Source: Primulina eburnea (Eukaryota; Streptophyta; Magnoliopsida; Lamiales; Gesneriaceae). Taken from it: DNA of 64,000 nt. The stretch spans positions 33,471,321 through 33,535,320 of the forward strand of contig NC_133115.1 in the NCBI RefSeq assembly GCF_022965805.1. The letters run 5' to 3'. The first letter of the stretch is position 1. Every line of letters begins with the position of its first letter. Shown here one piece after another: positions 59,293 to 64,000 of the stretch. The notes under the pieces are model-generated. The model was not told where the DNA came from. It was given only the letters and a program-made list of their open reading frames with translations, and searched no databases. A program made the position numbers and the translations under genes.

Positions 59293-59991
59293 ATGGAATC
59301 CCTTCAAGCCACCTCAAAATGCGTCGAACCAAGTTTTAGCCCCGGCTCGAGCCCCAGGATTTCTTTCTCGGCCGAGTTTCTCGATGAAAACAACTTCATC
59401 TCCATATGTCCAAACCCTCGGTCGGAAAAAGAGATGGCCGAGAGGGCTTCGCGCAACGTGGAATTCGAGTTTCTTTCTGGAAAATTAACCAGCATGATCA
59501 CAGCGGATGAACTGTTCAGTGAAGGTAAGTTGCTTCCCTTCTGGCAAATGCATCATGTCGAAAAACTCAACAAGGTCAGCCTCAAAACGATGAATATTGA
59601 GGAAACGCCGGGAGAAAGCGAGAAAAATAACAAGGGAGGGAGCAGAATCAACTGGTTTCTTGACGATGATCCCTCCCCTAGACCACCTAAATGTACTGTT
59701 CTGTGGAAGGAGTTACTGAGACTGAAAAAACAACGTCCCTCGACTCTATCCCCGTCTTCGTCTTCTTTCACGAACTCAGCAGCCGAAATTCCATCAGCGG
59801 ATCACGAGAAAAAAGAAGGGGCATGGAATAAAGAAAAGGTAGTGAAGAGAATCAAGAAAGGCCTTGAAAGAACGAGATCAGCTAATATAAGAATAAGGCC
59901 TGTGATTAATGTGCCTATTTGCAACCAAGGCAAAAACACTGCACTGCCTCAACTTTTTTCTTCAAGAAAAGGAAAACTAATAGAGAGGTAA
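59293..59991 (+). CDS. DUF1645 family protein
   Basis: A single open frame of 232 codons, from ATG at 59293 to TAA at 59989-59991. It has the family layout: NVEFEFLSGKLTSMITADEL at about 55-74 followed by FSEGKLLPF, a linker, a central CTVLWKELLRLKKQR basic block, a Ser-rich stretch and a lysine-rich C-terminal part (NKEKVVKRIKKGLERTRSAN). DUF1645 proteins are plant-specific, often stress-responsive and probably nuclear or membrane-edge regulators; no biochemical function is established that I can state. An overlapping longer frame starting at 59228 is in another phase and is not the gene. The TATA box at 59205 and the short leader support the chosen start. Confidence 0.85.
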   Translation: MESLQATSKCVEPSFSPGSSPRISFSAEFLDENNFISICPNPRSEKEMAERASRNVEFEFLSGKLTSMITADELFSEGKLLPFWQMHHVEKLNKVSLKTMNIEETPGESEKNNKGGSRINWFLDDDPSPRPPKCTVLWKELLRLKKQRPSTLSPSSSSFTNSAAEIPSADHEKKEGAWNKEKVVKRIKKGLERTRSANIRIRPVINVPICNQGKNTALPQLFSSRKGKLIER

Positions 59992-61020
59992 AAGATATTG
60001 AGGTGATCATCATGATGTAGAGATGTTGTATTTGCTACTTTAGTATGATTAATTTTCCCCCTTTCTTCCTAATTTTTTTGGGTGTTTTTAATTTATCCGC
60101 TGAATTATGCATCGTGAATGCTATTTATATATTTTTTTTCGGGGAGGTTTTCATGTCTCGCAACGAATTTCCAATACTTTGACATGATTTACAAGTATCT
60201 AGCTCGTGGTTTAGCAAGAAGAAGACAGGAAACATGATCCATATATATATATATATGATATTTGATTTTTCAGGTTTCTCTTTCGAAATTAAATGTTTCA
60301 AAATTCTCAAACGGGCCTGGAAAAGTGGATGTTTGACGAACTTTACTGCATGCTTAACAAATTAGTAGAATATTTTATAAGATGCTAAAAATAAACAAAA
60401 GTACGGAACAGTTCATATGCAACCTGCATCAGGCAATGGAGTTCAGATAATAAAAGAAATATATATGTTTCAGCTTTCCCACCACACAAACTCAAAAGTA
60501 CTTCGCAAGCTAACAATTAATCCAGTTGTCAGAAATGAATAAAGAAAGGCATGCATGCAGTAACTGCGATCGATGACCCTTGAGATTTTGGATATTAAAT
60601 TAAAGCTGTTACTGCACTTTCCTCGTGACCCATAGTGTTGTTTCCAGCAAGATTCTTGACATGTTTCATGGAAATAAATGCACCCTTACTCCAAATGGAT
60701 GAACACGCAATGTGCCGGTAGATTTAAATATTTTTACAGAATTAACCCATTAATTTCTGGTTGAGGTGGTGGACGTCGAAAAGTGAGTAAAGGGTTTCGT
60801 GATCTTGGAAAGGCACCAGAACTTTAGCAGACATCACTCCACATTTTTACCCATCTGCACCCACACTATGACTTAAATTACCTGTGCATGCATCACTTTT
60901 TCACTTGATTTAATACCTAAAGAAATATATAGATATGTTGAAATCAATGTCAAAAAGAATTGAGTACTGAACTTTGTGATAAATAGTACGTAAATACATG
61001 TGGTTCCATCGACCTACTTC
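59992..61020. other. 3' flank of the DUF1645 gene and intergenic DNA
   Basis: Probable 3' UTR at the start. No gene was recognised. Confidence 0.5.
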
Positions 61021-61023
61021 AGG

Positions 61024-61500
61024 TTTAAAACGAAACTACAAAAAACAATGTTGCAAGATCTCATATACAATTCCAAATGAGCTAAAAATTATACAATAAC
61101 ATATTATGGGGAAAAAAATGATACTAAAGATATGTTTGCTATCAAGATATATGAAGTAGTGTTGAGAAAGCTTCTAAGAAGCACTTCCCAGATTGTAACG
61201 GCATGAAAGTGCTTGTGAGTATTTGTGAATGTCAACTTCAACTTCTATAACTTTTATCTAATTAAGTGTAAAACGAAACTACGAAAAACACTATTGCAAG
61301 ATCTCATATACAACTCCAAATAAGCTAAAAATTATACAATAACGTATGATGGTGAAAAAATTGACACCGAATATATGTTTGTTGTCAAAATATATAAAGC
61401 AGTAGAGAGCTTCTAAGAAGCACTTCCTAGATTTTAACTATATGAAAGTGCTTGTGAATGTCTGTGAATGTCAACTTCAATTTCTATAACTTTTATCCAA
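61024..61500. repeat. Two diverged tandem copies of a 243-bp unit
   Basis: TAAAACGAAACTAC starts at 61026 and again at 61269. The shared order is GCAAGATCTCATATACAA, GCTAAAAATTATACAATAAC, CTTCTAAGAAGCACTTCC, TGAAAGTGCTTGTGA and TGTCAACTTCAA. Copies differ by roughly one base in ten by eye, so the duplication is old. Confidence 0.85.
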
Positions 61501-62163
61501 AAACTAGAAGCCAGAATGTTGCGATTTTTCTTGCTTGTGCTTTTTGCTTTTCCAGAATTTTTTTATACATATTGATACAAATTTTGTCATTTTTATATTT
61601 TTATTCAAGCATTCATGTTTTAAAAATTAAATTAATTTGGATACAATATTCATAATAAATTAATTTTTATACAATTTTCAAAATGTAATACTAATTATAT
61701 AAAAATATTGTTGATGATGTGAGTATCGAATTTTAGATTAGTAAAAGAGATCAAATTTATATAGTTTAAGGATATGATCGTCATTCAACTAACAATTAAG
61801 TTTGAAAGCAATCCTCCAAACACTCAAATTTTAACAATCTCTGCCTTAGCTCCCCAGTAACTTTAAAATAATATCCAAAATAATCATTTTAAAATAACAA
61901 AAGCTCTCCCAAACAATCCCAGAATCAATATGCACACACCGCTGATACGAAAAGAGAAAGTGATGATGCACTTTATCTAACTACATGAACAATAATATTC
62001 ACTCGTATTGAATGTAGAAATAGGAAGTAAGAACATGGTTAGAGTGGATGAACAATAAACTTGACTTCCCAGTGCTCCAGGAATTGTATGTAAAGAACTC
62101 GACCCTGACATATTCTCGAATCTAAAGTTAGCAGGCCAAAGAGAAGTGGTTTGAATGTTTCCT
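61501..62163. other. 3' flank of the LRR gene
   Basis: No gene was seen; the right part is probably 3' UTR of the minus-strand LRR gene. Confidence 0.5.
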
Positions 62164-63975
62164 TCACGATTGGGGCGGTATCAAAGACGGGTTTCCAGAA
62201 TACCTGAACAACAAAAATTTGATTGAATCACTCCACCATTAAATTAAAACAAAGGAAATGTTGGTTAGCTAAACGATTAATAACCTGAGAGTCAAGCCAG
62301 CTTTTCCAGCAAGGTTGCTTGGTACTTGGCCGGTCAGATTGTTGTTTTGCAGAAAGCTGCATGTATGTTAGCATGGATCATTTGCAAAGCTTGTAAGAAA
62401 TGCCAAAATTCTATTCCAACAAAAGAAATACAGATTGTCCATAATAAATGGAAAGCCTACATACCTGAGCTCTAATATGCCGCACAAGAATCAGCAAGGT
62501 ATTTTAAAAATATATAATTTTGAAAAGCTCAAAAATCTCCGAAGGGATTTATTTTCTTCTACTAGCTAATGTAACAGTTTTCAAAAGAAAATTGTTCACA
62601 AGCATTGCATAAATGATTTAGTAAATTTTCACATAATCACAGACCAGGACATAACTTATCTGTCGCCCAACACTGATATTCTGGGTGTAAAGCATTTGCA
62701 TTTTGACTGAATATATCGAATTTTTATCAACCAATTCATATCTATAGAGGAAGGTAAAGGACTAAAATTATAAGTTGAAGTATGTAAGCGTAAGCAGCTC
62801 GTTGAGAACATTACTTAGATTCATTGCTAAAACATTTTCCGATCTTTCATCAGAAATTTTAGTCCTAAAATGCATAAATTATTTTAGAGATCATACACTA
62901 TGCATGCCTCATTTGAATCTACGAGGTAAAAAAATAACAGTCAATACAGAAAAATGAGTAGATAAAGCACAACTGCAAGAAACATTAGACTTTCAACTTT
63001 ACAAAATGCTTCTGAGTAATACTCACACTTCACGTAATCTCGTTAGTGTTCCCAGAGATGCAGGTATCACTCCACTGAGTTGATTGTCTTCCAAATGCCT
63101 AATTGAATGGTTACAAATAAAAAAATTAATTTGTAAATATTTTTGAAAAAGACATCGAAACAAGATTGTCTGAGTTGATGAAAACCCCAACTGCACTTTG
63201 GTTCCTTGTTGCAAACGGAAATCGTTAACAACCAAGATCTCATTTTTCATTCATTTATTAACTATCCTGTAAATGATTGTGAGGGCCATTGCCGGAAATT
63301 TTAGAATATCTCAACTTACAGAATTTCCAATCCGATCAATGAACTGAGGTCTGGAATAGTCCCTGACAAGCTATTATTTCCAAGCGATCTGTTAATAACA
63401 GGAAGATATCGATGAAATGTTATTCAAACAATTCAACTCATTGAACTCGAAGATTTTGTTTTTCACCCACATGCTAGCCAATGCTGTCATCCTAAAAATA
63501 CTTGGAGAAATTGACCCTGAAAGACCCATGCTTGTGAGGTTTCTGAAGACAAAAGGAAAAAAAAGGGTTAGCTCTTAGAGTCGTTTGCCCAAGATGATTA
63601 TAGTGTCGTTTTGAGTGCTTCGATGAATGAATGGGTGCAGGAGTTCAAGCACAAATAGCATTGAAGTTCATCTTCCAAAACTTCATTTCTTGCTCACTGG
63701 TTTTAATTTTTTCCATAAATGAATATGAACAACGTTTTAGTTTTAAAAACCTGAAAATGTAGTTAAAAAATGTGAATTCCTCAACTCGGCAGTTTCAGCT
63801 CCGCCCCTGAAGAAAAATAAATAACAAAGTCCAACTTACAAGGTGGCAACACGAATACGGGGCCCGTCTGTGCAAGTAACTCCAGTCCACGAATATCTAC
63901 GGGGTAAACATGGATCACCATTCCAATCAGCCGGAGGGTGTTTGAAGCTATTTCTCAAGTCTATCATTGCAATTA
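62164..63975 (-). CDS. Leucine-rich-repeat protein of the malectin/di-glucose-binding type, C-terminal exons (5' end beyond window)
   Basis: Six exons on the minus strand: 63975-63840, 63542-63471, 63388-63320, 63098-63027, 62356-62285 and 62203-62164. The first exon seen has the pre-LRR cysteine-pair region ADWNGDPCLPRRYSWTGVTC, after which each exon of 69-72 nt carries one LRR: LNLTSMGLSGSISPSIFRM, SLGNNSLSGTIPDLSSLIGL, HLEDNQLSGVIPASLGTLTR and FLQNNNLTGQVPSNLAG. All introns lie at the same phase 2 position, the usual LRR gene architecture. The protein ends KAGLTLRYSGNPSLIPPQS with no transmembrane segment or kinase. This resembles the Arabidopsis di-glucose-binding LRR proteins (At1g25570/At3g05990 group) rather than receptor kinases. 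The malectin-like N-terminus would lie to the right of the window. Confidence 0.85.
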
Positions 63976-64000
63976 CTGAAAGGAGAAAAGGAAAAAGAGA

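Noticed and set aside
59228..59488. 86-codon frame overlapping the DUF1645 start
   Set aside because: It is in a different phase from the family-matching frame and has no recognisable protein sequence.

Overview
The window is nuclear DNA from a flowering plant. The genes are intron-rich, with GT-AG introns plus three apparent GC-AG introns. The intergenic DNA is AT-rich and full of miniature transposons and LTR fragments, and every recognisable protein belongs to a plant family. The dense GAGACGGTCTC palindromic MITE family, and my impression of similar repeats elsewhere, suggest an asterid, possibly Lamiales. That placement is a guess from memory, not a measurement.

Layout, left to right. 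(1) The 3' end of an OVATE family protein gene (1-405, +). (2) About 11 kb of gene-free DNA holding an organelle-type SSU rRNA fragment, a large LTR-like block, several GAGACGG MITEs, a decayed PIF/Harbinger element and a compound TRIM array. (3) A Sec14/CRAL-TRIO lipid-transfer-like gene (11921-14899, +). (4) A TIM22 mitochondrial import gene (18591-20508, +). (5) A copper amine oxidase cluster: a 3' fragment, an intact 681-aa gene (22222-24767, +) and a broken copy. (6) The RFT1 gene (32936 down to 27129, -), 14 exons, 525 aa. (7) A small TRIM retroelement with target-site duplication and a block of GACGGTTT inverted repeats between RFT1 and the next gene. (8) A KMS1/VMP1-type membrane protein gene (36099-40089, +). 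(9) An STP13-like hexose transporter gene (41405-44978, +) with a Mutator-like MITE in its third intron. (10) A repeat-rich stretch with a BKI1-like single-exon gene (49026-50075, +), a TRIM solo LTR and a nested MITE pair. (11) A DUF1645 gene (59293-59991, +). (12) The 3' exons of an LRR protein gene (63975 down to 62164, -), which continues past the right edge.

The genes are ordinary, dispersed plant housekeeping, transport and signalling genes and do not form a pathway cluster. The only same-family grouping is the amine oxidase cluster. I found no convincing undescribed multi-gene system. The most informative observations concern genome history: nested insertions with readable target-site duplications, retroelement structures (three-LTR array, solo LTR, intact TRIM), paired decay of amine oxidase copies at metal or cofactor residues, GC-AG introns clustered in one transporter gene, and a stop codon lying at a tandem-duplication junction. 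Exon boundaries were placed by reading frame, splice dinucleotides and remembered family sequence; no transcript data were available.
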